In this document: positions 37,180 through 51,300 of the stretch, one piece after another
Position numbering within the stretch: the stretch's first letter is position 1
Layout of the letters: each line of letters opens with the position of its first letter
Assembly: GCA_947561585.1 (NCBI GenBank)
Contig: CANNZV010000333.1
Location: 248,001-312,000 of the forward strand
DNA length: 64,000 nt
Reading direction: 5' to 3'
DNA from: Caprella mutica
Lineage: Eukaryota; Arthropoda; Malacostraca; Amphipoda; Caprellidae
The notes under the pieces: model-generated
Told to the model about the DNA's origin: nothing
What the model saw: only the letters and a program-made list of their open reading frames with translations
Database searches by the model: none
Program-made: the position numbers and the translations under genes

Positions 37180-39160
37180 ATTCACACATATGCATCATTT
37201 AATGAGCTTTAAGTACTTTTACTTTTAGCTTAATAAACTATTTAGCAACAATAGGATTATTGCATTAGAGGATTCTCTTCTAATTGGCCCACCATTTAAT
37301 GGTTTAATAAAGGGGTAATGGTTTCAATTAGTACAGCATTAATAGTTTAAAATTAGTAAGAGAATGCAAGTGTCTACCAGTACCTCATTATAAGTCGTTA
37401 AGCCCAGAAGTGAACCGTTAATAGCGACTCTGGTACAGCTCCTCAAACTGTGATGGTGGCCATTAATTACCTTCACCATTCCTCACTGACATCAAATATT
37501 GATTGTGATTCACCTTGAAAAGGAAGGAATTTGGTCCTCGTTTATGGAATGATTTGATTCAAGTTGATAATATTGCGTGCAGAATGGTAATGGTGCAATT
37601 GTTTTAAATTTGATTCATTATAAGCACTAGAAGAAGTTATTTTAGAGACAATTATTATAGTTCTTTAGTTCACGTGTTTGATATGATTTGGTACCTAATC
37701 TCCGAATAAGAATATTAACTATAAAAAGTAATGTGAATTATTATATCCAATTCACTATTTAGGGGGATGCACAGAAGTAATTTACTACACTTAAATGTAC
37801 TTACCAATATGTATATAAAAGTGACGGAAGGTCTGGGACAAATTGCAATTAACTTGGAGAACTGATAATAATGACAGTCGATATTGTCTGGATGTTAACA
37901 GAATTATTAGTCGTGCTTCAATTCTTCATAAAAATATTGATTGTACTTCAGTATAAAATAAATCTTTGACCTACTAAAGTTTAAACCATTCATAGTAATT
38001 GACTTTGCTTTGAACAGTGATTTAAAAGTGTCTTCATGTTATTATTGAAAATAATCCATTTTTGTGCTGAAAGTAGAAAAGGCTTTGCTTTAAAATCTAT
38101 ACAATAATAAGAGAAATATGCCGCACTTCAAGGCGAATTTCGTGCCTATAGTATAAGGAACTATACATAAATACATTCCGTGTTCGTCCACTGAATAATA
38201 TTCATGACATGGAATGTACAGGATATGTTCTTGCGTCCGAAGACATGTGTACTGTGGTATATAACAAGATGTAGTGAATATAAGAATAAGGATAAGGATA
38301 TGTATTGATGAAAAGTAAAAACAGTTACAATAACATCAAGCCCTTATTTAATACCCCTAATTAGAGAAATTTTGGGCAAAGTGTTATCAAATAAATAGTA
38401 TTATCAAACTAACAATGTGTGAAACAATAGGCTACGTAACCAAACACTCTCTTACGTAACTATTTATTAACATTAATCTTTTATAAAATCAAATATCATA
38501 CTATTAAATGATGTGAAACACTGTAATCCTAATCATATAAATTCAGTTATCTCTGATGTTTTTTTATCAACTTGAATATAGAATAAAATAATTCATAAGT
38601 GAGAGAGAGAGAGACAAGAATATCGCAGATAAAAAATACGACGATGAATGCGTCGTAAACAAATGCTGAAATTAAATTAAAAATCTTTATTTCTACATTT
38701 CAGATAATATCTGAAATTATGATATCTTACAATAAAATGCCATCAATATTTAAAAATAATCGATCTGCCAATCATAAATTTTAGAGCTTACTTTCAAACT
38801 GTAAATATTTTTACATTAGAATAAGTAATCCATTTTAAGTAAATATTTTAAGTTAATATATACAAATTTTAATGACTAATCTCCTTTTCAGATTTTCCAT
38901 GTATCCTCGTTTTTTTAAATATATTATTAATTTCGTTCTAGTGGTGAATTAATTTAATCACTAGAATTTGTAATTACGTGAATTTGTATATAATTGTTAA
39001 CAAAACTTAATGTGAATATATAACATAATGGAAAAAACATTTACACGGATAATCTACTGAATTTCGTGTAAAATTGTTCGATCAGAAAAAATGTGAATGT
39101 AGCAACCCGTTATGAAAACTATTTTGTGAAAGTGAGAGACCAGTGAGATAAGAACACTAT
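37180..39160. other. Region upstream of channel exon 1
   Basis: AT-rich with a GA run near 38600-38614. It should contain the 5' untranslated region or promoter if exon 1 is the first exon, but no TATA/initiator pair stands out convincingly. Confidence 0.4.
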
Positions 39161-39165
39161 TCACA

Positions 39166-39224
39166 AATATCTCTTGAATATCTCTTAAATATCTCTTGAA
39201 TATCTCTTGAATATCTCTGAATAT
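39166..39224 (+). repeat. 11 bp tandem repeat just upstream of the channel start codon
   Basis: About five copies of AATATCTCTTG ending 23 bases before the ATG at 39247. Probably in the 5' untranslated region. Copy number may vary between individuals. Confidence 0.85.
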
Positions 39225-39246
39225 TTCGCCAATATCTGTCTCTAAG

Positions 39247-39347
39247 ATGAAGTTCTCTAGGAAGACACTCCGAGAGAGCCACTTCTACCTCCTAACTCTC
39301 TGTTCTTTCTTCTGTTTGAGATGTGCTCAGGGACAAGCTACAACAGT
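39247..39347 (+). CDS. Channel gene exon 1: start codon and signal peptide
   Basis: ATG at 39247 opens 33 codons plus two bases, ending before GTGAGT. The peptide starts MKFSRKTLRESHFYLLTLCS and runs into a cysteine-rich hydrophobic stretch and AQGQ, a typical cleavable signal peptide. The phase (2+1) matches exon 2 and rebuilds a valine codon, which is good evidence that this is the true first coding exon although it lies 10 kb upstream. A row of 11 bp repeats sits just before it. No upstream untranslated exon could be identified. Confidence 0.8.
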
Positions 39348-42300
39348 GTGAGTAACTACCTACTCTTATTAGTTCTTCTTTCTATACACCATTAAATTCA
39401 GCATTAGTATCATAAGATTGTACATAATGAATAGCTTGCTAAGTTAGGCTATTGCTTATAAAATATTAACAGAATAGACCTTTCTTTTACTTCTAAAGAT
39501 ACTAACTTTTATGTTTTTGGTTACTTTTTATTTGTTTTGCAGTTCTCAATTTACTTAAAGGTTTCACAAATGATTAAGTTCTTTTATTTATGTAAACTTG
39601 AGAAATTGTATGTTTGTTAAAAAGATAGTCATTACTTATATTGAGGCTTGTAGACAATTTGCATTTGATTTAAATGTTTGGAAATAAATTATAAGAATTA
39701 GGAATTATTGAAAATTAGAAAGTGTGTCTTGTGAAATTAACCTAACCAAAATGACTCTTCTCTCTGATACTACGGTACGAGGAATTTTCGCCGCAAAAAA
39801 AATCGCCGTAAGGTATTTTCGCCGTAAATATTATTTTCAACTCTCGGCTTAAGAACCCCAGACAAATAAAGTGATCACCACAATAATTGCTTGGGTCCTT
39901 CTCCAACCCCCGTTAAAAGGATACTGATAAAAAGAGAAAGGAGACTATTTATATAGGAATAGTGCCTTTAGTCTTTTAATTCAATTTAGTAGGGGTTTAA
40001 CGTCTGCTTCAGAAGCAAAGTGGCTTAGCGAAAGTAAAGTGGCTTAGCGAACAAAGTCACCTATCACCGTCGGTAATAAAGCTCATGGATGCAGAAAACT
40101 ACTACGTGAATGCAGTCACTTACTAAGGAATGTGACGCAAAGGGACACAAGCACCGGTGACTGAACTCACGGATGAAAGAGGAAAATGAAGAGGCGGTAT
40201 TAACTGAAGAATAAGAAACTACCTAATACAAAAATCTAAGACCTCGTAGTTGAAGAGCATAATCTTAGCGCTATTCTCTAAAACTGCAAGTAGCGTTATA
40301 AAAATCGATAAAAATAGTATAAATGTAAATAAATAAGTTTTATTTGATGGACAATGAAACATAACACAGTTGATCGTGTAATTTCATTTGGTAACAAGTT
40401 TGCCAACTGATATCATGTAAGCTTTCATGGCATCGTCAAAATTAGGTAACAACGGAGCATGGTCACTCTCCACTTGGAACCTAACTTGGAGAATAACAGT
40501 ACTCTCAAACCTGACAAAGGAAGAACCTCCACCAGGCGTAGGAGTACAGTTTGGATACAATCAATAGCTCCAAGATTTATCCTGGACTTGGTCAGTCAAA
40601 CCCGCCAATCACTGCCCCCTTCACAGCCCAAAGGCAGTTCCTCAGACCGTGACAGGACACAGGGTGTGACCAGATCTCTCTCGCCGCGGAAAGGCGCCAG
40701 ATTTTCTCTTAGTTGGTTGCTTGGAGTTGAAGTAAGAGTTTTATCAGACTAAGATAGCTAAGACTCTCATCTCAACTCCGAGGTCAAGTTAGGGAGGCGC
40801 TTGACAGCTCAGTAAGCCAGCTCACTGAGTATCCTGTCAAGTCGCCTTTTGAATGTGTCAACAGTCAGGCTGCTGACAACATTTTCTGTCAGTCTGTTCC
40901 ACACATTACAGATATTTACCAGCATATCCAACTGAGCAGTGGTGAACCAAGGCAGGACCACCTTCCACCCGTGGTTGTGAATGGGGTTCACACACAGCGA
41001 AAAGTAGTCTTCGGGATCAACTCGACTTATCCCTCGATGGATCTTAAAAGTCACAATGAGTTGACTCCTCAAACGTCGCTGCTCAAGCGTGAAGATACCC
41101 ATGTCTTCTAACCGACGTGCGTAACCCTAAGATCGGATTCCAGGTACAAGTTTAGTCGCCCTCGCTTGCACCCGTTCCAACCGCTGGACATCTGCTCGCA
41201 ACGACGGTGACCAGAACTGGACCGCAAACTCCAAAAGAGGTCTTACGAGAGAGTTGTACAGGGTGAGGACAGTCACTCTGTTTCTGTATCGGAATTGCCT
41301 CTTGATGTACCCTAGGATCTTGTTTGCTCTCTTCTCAGCTTCCAGGCACTGTCGAGAGAACTTGAGATCCCTGGTGATCATAACTCCAAGATCTTTCTGT
41401 ACATCAGTGGGTCCTATTGGGGCTCCAAGTAGCGTGTAGGCAGCTTTAGCGTTCCTATGACCAGCATGAAATACTCTACACTTGTCCACATTGAAGGGCA
41501 TCTGCCACTTCTCCGATCTTGAAAAGATCACGTTGGAGTTGTCCGATGGCCTCTGGATTTGCAGCGTTGATGCCAATCTTTGTGTCAACAGCAAACTTGG
41601 ATACCCTACTGACAAGACCTACGTCAAGGTCATTTATGTAAATAATAAAGAGCAGAAGACCAAGGACTGAGCCCTGGGGAACCCCGCTGGTTACGGAGCT
41701 CCACACAGAGGCCTCGCCATTGAACACCACTCTTTGTCGCCTGTCATTTAGCCCTGACCTGATCCACTGTAGGACTCGACCACCCACACCAATAGCTGTT
41801 ATTTTCGCTATTAACTTCTTGTGAGGTACCTTGTCAAATGCCTTCTTGAAATCAAGGTAGACGATGTCAACAGCTTTGAATTTGTCATGCTCCTGAAGAA
41901 CGTAGAAGAAGAACTCAAGTAAATTTGTCAGGCTTGATTTCCTGCGAAGAAAGCCATGCTGACTCTTTACTATGAGCTGGTGTTCTTCTTGGTGATCCAT
42001 AATCCTATCCTTGATGATAGATTAAAGCAACTTTCTAGGAACTGATGTCAAACTAATCGGCCTGTAGTTACTGCTGTCGGTGGTCTCACCTGTCTTGAAG
42101 ATTGAGATCACATCCACGATCCTCATTTCGTCGGCAACCTAGCCCGACTCCAAAGAGACATTGAAGATCTGTTGCAGATGTGCCGCCAATCCATCTTTCA
42201 CGTTATTCATCACTGTCGGTAAGAATCCATCAGAACCAGCTGCCTAGTACATCACCACAATGACTCTTCTCTCTAATAGTACATCATCACAGTGACTCCT

Positions 42301-45300
42301 TTCTCAGATAGTACATGATCACAGTGACTCTTTTCTCTGATAGTACATGATCACAGTGACTCTCTTCTCTGATAGTACATCATCACAGTGACTCGCTTCT
42401 TTGATAGTACATCACCACAATGACTCCTTTCTCTGATAGTACATCACCAAAGTGACTCTTTTCTCTGATAGTACATCATCTCAATGACTCTCTTCTCTGA
42501 AAGTTCATCACCACAATGACTCTCTTCTCTGATAGTACATCACCCTAATGACTCTCTTCTCTGATAGTACATCACCACAGTGACTCTTTTCTCAGATAGT
42601 ACATCATCACAGCGACTCTCCTGTCTGATAGTACATCATCACAGTAACTCTCTTCTCTGATAGTACATCATCACATTGACTCTTTTCTCTGATAGTACAT
42701 CACCACAATGATTAACAAGCTGCTAGATATTATGGGCAGCTAGATATGAAGATTCTGTTAGATAACAAGAGGCTGCTAGATATTTAGGGTTTGCTGGATA
42801 TTGAGGGGAAGTTAGATACTAAGAGGCTACTAGATATTGAGGGGCTGCTAGATATTGAGGGGCTGCTAGATATTGAGAAGATGCTAGATATTAAGGGACT
42901 GCTAGATACTAAAAGGCTGCTAGATATTAAGAGGCAGCTAGATATTAAGGGGCTACTAGATATTAAGCCTAATGAGTTTAACTATCAGAATACATCGGAA
43001 GGTTTGACTATGTATTTGAAGTAAAATTATTGAACACATAAAGAGAAATAAATAAATAGGTATATAAGACATTGGTAACTGAGAGAGCAGAGCTGTGATT
43101 GGATAGAATGTGACCCAATCACAGCTCATGAATGTGTGTGTTCTCCATGAAAACGTGGATTGTAGTGTGTTTAGACTTTAGAGGCTAACCAAACTGTATT
43201 TCTACGTTACCACACGTCACCACATTACAATTAATTTTCTAATTTACGTGATTTACGCTGATTTACGCCAATACGTAAATATTTTTTAACTTTTAAATAC
43301 AAAAATATATTTGGTATTTATGTAGGAACAAAGTCAAGAAAGGCCGGTAAATTTAAAGGAATGACATGAAAGATGTAAAGTGATTTAAAAAGGATGTGCT
43401 TAGAAAACACACGTCAAACTCATTAGGGTTAAGGGGGTGCTAGATATTTGGTGTTGTTGTTGAAATATGTCGTTAGAATGTTTTCTTTTCTGTATGACAA
43501 AAAGTGAAAGCATTTCTTTGTATTAACGTCACAGAGTGCAAACTCTCTCGACATTAGTTTCTTTGTAAGTTTCATATCAAAATTCTTTGCATTACTCATT
43601 TTATTATAATGCAGGAGAGAAAGAATAAACACAAACCATCCTAAAGAGGAGTAATGCCAATTTGAGGGAAAATATTTTTGAGAAACCAATTTACAATTGA
43701 TATCGTACAAAAATTGTGACACATTTTATATTACATTCATTTTGCTTAGCTAAAAAATGAATTATAATATAAGACGTGAATAATAATTTAGTTCATGTCA
43801 TGGTTAATCATCGCGATATATAACTAGAACTGGCACTCGATAGAGCGCATACCTTCACCGTCGATTATGAATGACCTTGACCATCCGTCTATCCAATAAT
43901 CCTTGAGTTATAAATGATCTTGACCTTAACCATTTACCCGTTCGCTTCCAAAATCGAATAAACTTTTTCCTGGATAATGATCAACCGTCCCACCAAATTT
44001 CAGGCAAACTTATTGAATACATTTTTAATTATTTAGTTACAAATGACCTTGACCTTGATCTATGATCTTTGACCCGATTGCTCCCAAAATCTAACTAAAT
44101 GGTTTTTGGATATTGACTAATCATTCCACCAATTTTCAGATAATTTGGTTGAATACTTTCTAAGTTACAAAAGACTTTGACCTTGACCTTTGACCGGATC
44201 AATTCCAAAATTATACCAGATGGTTCCTGGACATTGACCAATCATCCCACAAAATCTCAGGCAATTTGATTTAATACTTTTGAGTTATGCGAATAAAAAT
44301 GTGATAAATAAACTAGTGCCACCTAAAATACACTACGTGCCACACTTTTGTGCAGATCACAAATTTTGGGATAAAATGAGTATAAATCAATGAAATAAAA
44401 TGAAATTTGCAGTTAATATGGGAACCCTCACTAGGAGGTTATGTATAAAATTTGAAGGTAATCCGTTGTTTATTAACCGAGAATGATCAATTTTTACATT
44501 ATTTAACCGTGCTACGCTCTTGTGTTTGTTGTCCTCACATTTTTAAATATCGAAAATGAGTCGCCGCCCGTGTCTTTCTGACTCTGAAAAGAGTAAGATA
44601 GTATCCATGCTGGCTGAGGGACATGATGCAATGTCTATTTCCACTGAAATCGGTCGTGACCCACGTACAGTGAAGAAATTTATTGATGATCCCATGAGGA
44701 GGGTCACTCGTAAGGATAAGGGTAAATGGAAAGTAGCAACCAGGCGGAACTTGTCCAGGATCAAGAGGGAACTCAAGAGGAACTCCACTGCCACAAGTGG
44801 GGAAATTTTAAAGAGTGCAGGTATGGAGGAAGTCCCCAAAACCACTCGTTGCAGGATCTTGAGAAGTATGGTTTCTCATGTTTCACCCGTTATCAGGCCT
44901 CCTTTGAAGGAGTCACACAAGAAAGCAAGAGTTTCTTGGGCTGAGAAGTATCTCAAGACAGACTTCCAGACTGTGCTCTTCACTGATGAAATGCGAGCGA
45001 CTCTTGACGGCCCTGACGGTTGGGCAAAGTCATGGACTGCCCATGGCTCTTCTCGTCCTTAGAGGATTCGTCGTCAACAAGGAGGAGGAGGTGTTATGAT
45101 GTGGGCTGGAATACTTGGAGACAGATTGGTGGGACCCTTCCGTGTACCAGAGGGCGTTAAAATCACGTCAGCTAATTATAATAGCTTTTTGAAGAGCAAT
45201 TTTGTTCCGTGGCTGAAGAGGCAATCAGCTGCACTCAAGAAAAAGATCATTTTCATGCATGATAACGCCCCGTCCCATGCAGCTACAGCCACCCGCAGTT

Positions 45301-48300
45301 ACCTGGAAACTCTTAAGTTCTTGGATGATAAATTGATGGTCTGGCCCAGCCTCTCACCGGATTTAAATCCAATTGAAAACCTCTGGTCCATATTAAAACA
45401 AAAGTTGTATGCGGGAGGACGTCAATTCACAAACAAGGAGGACCTCTGGAGGGAAATTGAGAAAATCTGTGAGAAGATAACACCAGATACTATAAATAAG
45501 TTGACTAGCTAGCTCCATGGATAGACGTCTTTTGAGGGTCGTTGACAAGAGGGGAGGTTTTAATGGGTATTAATAATTAAAATGCAGTTTTTGTTATAAT
45601 CTCATTAATTTTGTATTTTCGAAGTAATTAAATTTGCACTCTTGTAGCTCCTGCATATAAATAACACTTTTTGAGTTAAATAAAATTGTTTTTGAACGTT
45701 ATATAAGCACTTTTATCCTCCTGCACAAGAGCGTGGTACTCTGAAATTATACCTTTTAAGGAAAAATCCTTGTCAATTCACCAATAAGTATCACAGGCAT
45801 TTGAAATTTCTTGGCATGTTACATCTGTATTGGACAAGTGTCTACTGAAAATTTCAATGGATTTGGATGAGTTATACTCATTTTACAGCAAAATGTGTGA
45901 TCTGCACAAAAGTGTGGCACGTAGTGTATATTACCTTCTGCAAATTTGCGAAGGTAATAATGATAATACAGTTTTATTTCATATATTTTCAATATAGAAA
46001 ATTCACGAAGAATATTAATTTTAGAAAGATATATATTGCTGCAATAATTAACACTTTCATTAGTAGCTAATATATCATAAGTATACTTACATTACTTATA
46101 TCATATTTTTATTATCTTAATTAGTTTTGTTGTTTTTCTATTGAGAGAAGTTGACACGGTACAACTAAGTGCACTGTGATGACATTAGCCGATTAGATTA
46201 TACTCTTATATCTTAGATGTAATTTATAGTGTTGATGCATTTTATAAACCAGCCTTTTACTAACAATACTGTATCAATTACATTATGTAGTACTTTAAAA
46301 TATATTAATTACTTGATTAACAAACTGCATTAATTAAATTTTATAATTATTACAATACTTATTATGCACCTTTCAACGTCTTACGCTCTTATACAGGAGT
46401 TTTTTCTCTTTGTAATAATTGGATTTATCTAATTGTTTCCATTCAAAATTTTCAGAAATATTCATAGGCATTGCAGTTCGTATTTCGGATATTAAAATTG
46501 ATACCCATTTTTTAGTATAATTTAAAAAGTTATATAGGATATTACAACAAATTTACTAACAGTTACCCATTTTCAGTGTAGACGGTATTGTGCATCGCTA
46601 TAAAAAGCACAAATAAAGGTCTTGTATAATTTTATTGGAAAAATAATTACAGTGCAATGTTACTTTAATTAAAGATGACGGATCATGTGAAATCTGTCAA
46701 AGAATGTTAATTTCAAGTAAATGCCTAAATATATACCCTCTTTTCACCACTTTCAAAAGACGCTAATACATCGAATTTGGCAAATTCTGAATTGCATGAA
46801 TTTTCAATTTCCTTCCAGAGCAGGTCTTTCGAAGATAACTGACGTCCTTCCACATTCACATTCTGCGTTATGATGGAACGGCAGTTTTTCATTGGGTTTA
46901 AATCTGGAGAGAGACTGAGCCAATACTTGTCATTGACGAACTAAGTACTTCCCAGGATATCAACAGTTACCTTAGTAGAGGGTGAAGGGGCGTCGTTTTG
47001 CATGAAAATGACCTTTCTTTTGAAGCAACAAGTTTCCTTTTTAGCCAATGAACAAATCCACCTTTCTAAAAGTTAATGTAATTGCATAATTTATTTCACA
47101 CCTTCTGAAATCCAGAAAAGTCCGTCCCGTTTATTTCCAATCCGATCCCAGCTCACAGTAACATACATCCACCTCCATGCTGACATCGAATTCGTTGGCG
47201 GCGTGGTTAACTATGAGGGAGCCGTCAAGATTGCCCCCACTTCGTTTATGAAGAGTAATGTTTGGAAATCAGTCTTATGATATTTCTCTGCACATGGTAA
47301 CCTTGATTTCTTGTGTGTATCCATCAAAAGAGACTTGATAACAGATGGAACATTTCTTCTTCACTTTAAAGAGGTCTTGGTTCGCTCACAAGTGAAAGTG
47401 GGAAGAGCCATGCGCCTCAAGGCTACATTATTCTACAGCGGGATGTTTTTCAGAAGTTTTCCACATTGACGCTCTTAAAAACTGCAATAATGGTTGGAAA
47501 TAATCATATACAATTAAGTTACGTCTCGTAGCTACTTTGCGTTTTTCCTTATCTTTACGAGTAACCTTCTTAAGGAGATCAGCTTTATATTACACTATGT
47601 CCTTCAGCAAACATGAATAGTATCAGCAAACATGAATAGTTTCAGTCTCAGAAACACAAGGACGTCGACCTAAATTTATAATTTGGTTAAATGCAATTTG
47701 CATAAAATTTTCGTACATTGTAAAAACAGAAAAACGTACATTTTAGGTTTTTAACATACGGATTTATTTCAAAATTTATACACAGTCATCTACAAAGAGT
47801 TCTCCTATTTTCTGAAAAATTTCACACCAAAATATTAACTTCAACCCATTTTATAGTAAATAAACATATTCTAGTGGTATTAAATTATTATGAATAATAA
47901 AAGAAAAATAACTTGGTTCCTAATGATATGAATTGACAAGATGTGCCAACAGTTCATTATACTACAAGTTGAGAAACAGAAACATTTCATTTGAGAGTCT
48001 TCTCTAACGACTACTCTTATAATTAGGCAGAATGGGTCAAAAATATACTCTTTTGTTATAACTTTATTATGAAGAGTCTTCGTAAACATCTGCTGAAACT
48101 AGTTACAGCACGTACTACTCAGTTCTTTTCTAAAGTTATTTTGAATGAAATTACTATTGTGGGAACGACAATTATATTATGAAGCTGGGAAATTTCATTA
48201 AAAATCAGACCACAATTGTTACTGAACTAATATTACTGCAATAATTTCGCTTGTAAAAGAATTAAAAAAATAAAAATGAAAGCTAACATTCAAGCTATGT

Positions 48301-51300
48301 ACAGAATTATTTGGGGTAAAATAATTTAAGAGAAATATGATAAAATACAAAAATTGAATTTCTTGTTTATTTTTGATATGTTATTACATACAATATGAGT
48401 TCACAAGACGATACATTGGTTACTTATGATTTTCTTAATTTGAATAAATAAATTTCCACCCCTAAATGTATTACAGAGACATGCATTGACTGTCCAATTG
48501 AAACATTCTTTATTCCAATGTCCACTGTTCGAATTGCTTTTCCAAAATGTGCCACGTGACTCAAATACACACGAATTCTATTAAAAATTCGTATTTATTT
48601 GACAGAATTCATATGTGTGTACCTGACGCGACAAGGAAAATAAAATGCTGTATCTAAAAGCTTTTTCTACTATTCTAAATACCAACCCTATTCAAGTTAT
48701 ATAACTATTTATCAGTTCATCAAACTAAAACTAACAAATGTTTTTGTGTTTGTAGGCAATTGCATTATATTCATTACTTGAAAGTCAAACAATGAACTGT
48801 CAACAAGAAATGCGCCCGCGGTCATTAATTAAAACCTTCAGTCACTGGACATAGAAAAATATTTTGATTGACGTATGGTATGGCATTAAATTCATAAATT
48901 TATCATTACATTATCTTACTGCGATGCAATGAATAGAAGATACTATGGTAAATTTATTATTAAATTTTTTAGAAAAATATGAATATGAACGGAAATGGTT
49001 CATAATATCTGTCACCCCGTGAATTTTCCGTATGAATATCTATTTAATTTATATGTATTCTTCATGGAAACAACATTGAGAATTGTACCTTAACCATTAC
49101 TCAATAAATTGGAGCAAAAACAAATGATAAGGTTAGAGGAGTGAGAATTTGAGATAGTGATATAAATGGTCACCATATATAGGGAACCTAGAATGTGTCA
49201 CAAATCCTTTTTATCCCTACAATGGTGGTATATTTATATGTATCATTATAACAAATGCTTGACTTTTTGACCTATACCAGATGACTCATTTCAATTGAAT
49301 GTATTAGATGAAAGAATGTAAAGTATGATATATTTAAATATTATTATCTTTTTCCTGCAGTGTCAGCGCCATGGACGATGGTCTGTTGGACATCAGTGAC
49401 ATTTTACCTGAAGATACCAAGAGCTACGACAAGATGAGACCACCTAGATCCAACAGTGAGTGAAGAGATAGTTATAGTACCTTACATAGCAGTGTATTTA
49501 TCTTGCTATATAAAACAGAGCCAAAGTTACATCAGAAGAAATAAATCAAATTAGTAATTGTTTCAGCAAAGATAAATTTTGAATATTATCTCTCAGATTT
49601 ATATGGAAACAAAATATTTCCGGTACATTTATACGCCTCTAAATTATACATCGTTATTTTGTGATAGTCAGAATATATATAATGTCTACTGCACATCATT
49701 AATACAGAACATGCTGAACTATGCATCTCTAGAATATGAGATTATGCTCCAGAAATTCTGAATTTCTATGTCCCTTATGGGTAAGCTTATAATACTGAAG
49801 ATGACAGTATACAGCAACAAAATATTCTCCAGTTAGATAGAGGCATGAAATATAAGAGCTTCAAATTGCGTAGAGATGCAAAGTCACAAATATGTTGCCT
49901 TTTAGAGACCAATAAATTCACAGCTCTTTATGATGAATCGAAGCTCAAATTAGCTATATTCATCTCCATTCATCAGCAGCATGAAGTATGAAGGCAAACA
50001 GCAGCAGTGAATCAGTGAGATGCTACTTTGAAGAGCTGTAATGTGAATTGTTTCACAAGTTTCACGATTGATGTCCCCTTCTTTCAATTTCCTCGTTAGT
50101 GTAATAGTACATGCGTTCTTAATTTCTCAAGATAATGCGTTGTTAATTATCCAAGACATTATCGCTCAACTCCAGCTATATTCAGACGATAAATGTCACA
50201 GAGTGTAATGTATGGCCATACCTAGAGAGGCATTGCCCAATATTCCCATGAAAAACATGCAAATATATTACACTCTTTCTTGAACAAAAATTACAAATAC
50301 CTACTTGCTGTATCTAGAACAATCTTTTCCGACTATTATGGTTCTGTTGCATTTTATTGTTGACTCTAAAGCATTGATAAATTCAATAAATATATTGATA
50401 ATTTCAAACTAGAGTAGTCTAGATTTGCACATCTGAATTTGGAAGTTTCAAATAATAAATTAAAGTTAAGCTTTTAAATTAAAATTAAGAGAAAAGAATA
50501 TATGTTTATTCATAAATATAAAGACAACGGAAATGATATGAGCCGTGTAATTTATTCTTTATTGCAGTTATTTATCGCCTTAGAGAATATATAAATTAAT
50601 ATCATTTAATTATTTATATAGAGTATATAAATTAAAGGTTTATATTTCATTAATGACTGACATGAAGGAAAGGTTCTAGTAACATTTGCTGATAGTTGTG
50701 AATAATTAATATCGTTTAAACCTCATTTTTTCAGACTATCAACTATCACAAATAATATAGACACTATCAAATCACTGTACCAATCTTCCTATGCATTTGG
50801 TTGTAATGCTTTCTCGGTGGTGTATAATTTATCCACACAGGACATTATCTTATTAGGACAAGGCAGTGGTGAGGCCTCAGGATAATTGGATGAAGTGTGT
50901 CTCATTGGCTCTTGTTAATTGGAAGTTAATGAATGGGGCACTAATTGCATCTTCTTCTTGCAGATAATGCCACTGTGGTGTACTTCCATGTCACCGTCAT
51001 GAGTCTGGATTCTATTGACGAAAGCTCCATGGTGAGAAAAGTATACCTAGTTTGTTTGAAAAGCTATTTTCATAACTTTTGATGAATTCTTTTATTTTCC
51101 CATATGCTCTAAGTATAAAATTCACATCATAAGATTATTGAAAAAATAGAACTAGATATTTTGGTAATGTAATCAGGTTGTATATTATAAAAGACATCAA
51201 ATTTTAACTAGTTTAATAGCCATATTTCTATTGTTGATTGAGCGCTTCAATGACATTATATAACAAATTTCTCTTTTTATTAAGTTTAATTTATGAAAAA

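Larger units (their letters stand above)
39348..49360 (+). other. Channel gene intron 1, about 10 kb, transposon-rich
   Basis: Starts GTGAGT, ends TTTCCTGCAG. Holds a decayed LINE, two minisatellites, two related Tc1-like copies and an interspersed repeat. The remaining parts (39348-39750, 42968-43811, 45961-46740, 47680-49360) are AT-rich without recognised content. Confidence 0.75.

Noticed and set aside
40459..40752. 97-codon plus-strand frame
   Set aside because: No family resemblance; in the presumed 3' part of the minus-strand LINE.
42791..43024. LLDIEG repeat frame
   Set aside because: 18 bp minisatellite read in frame.
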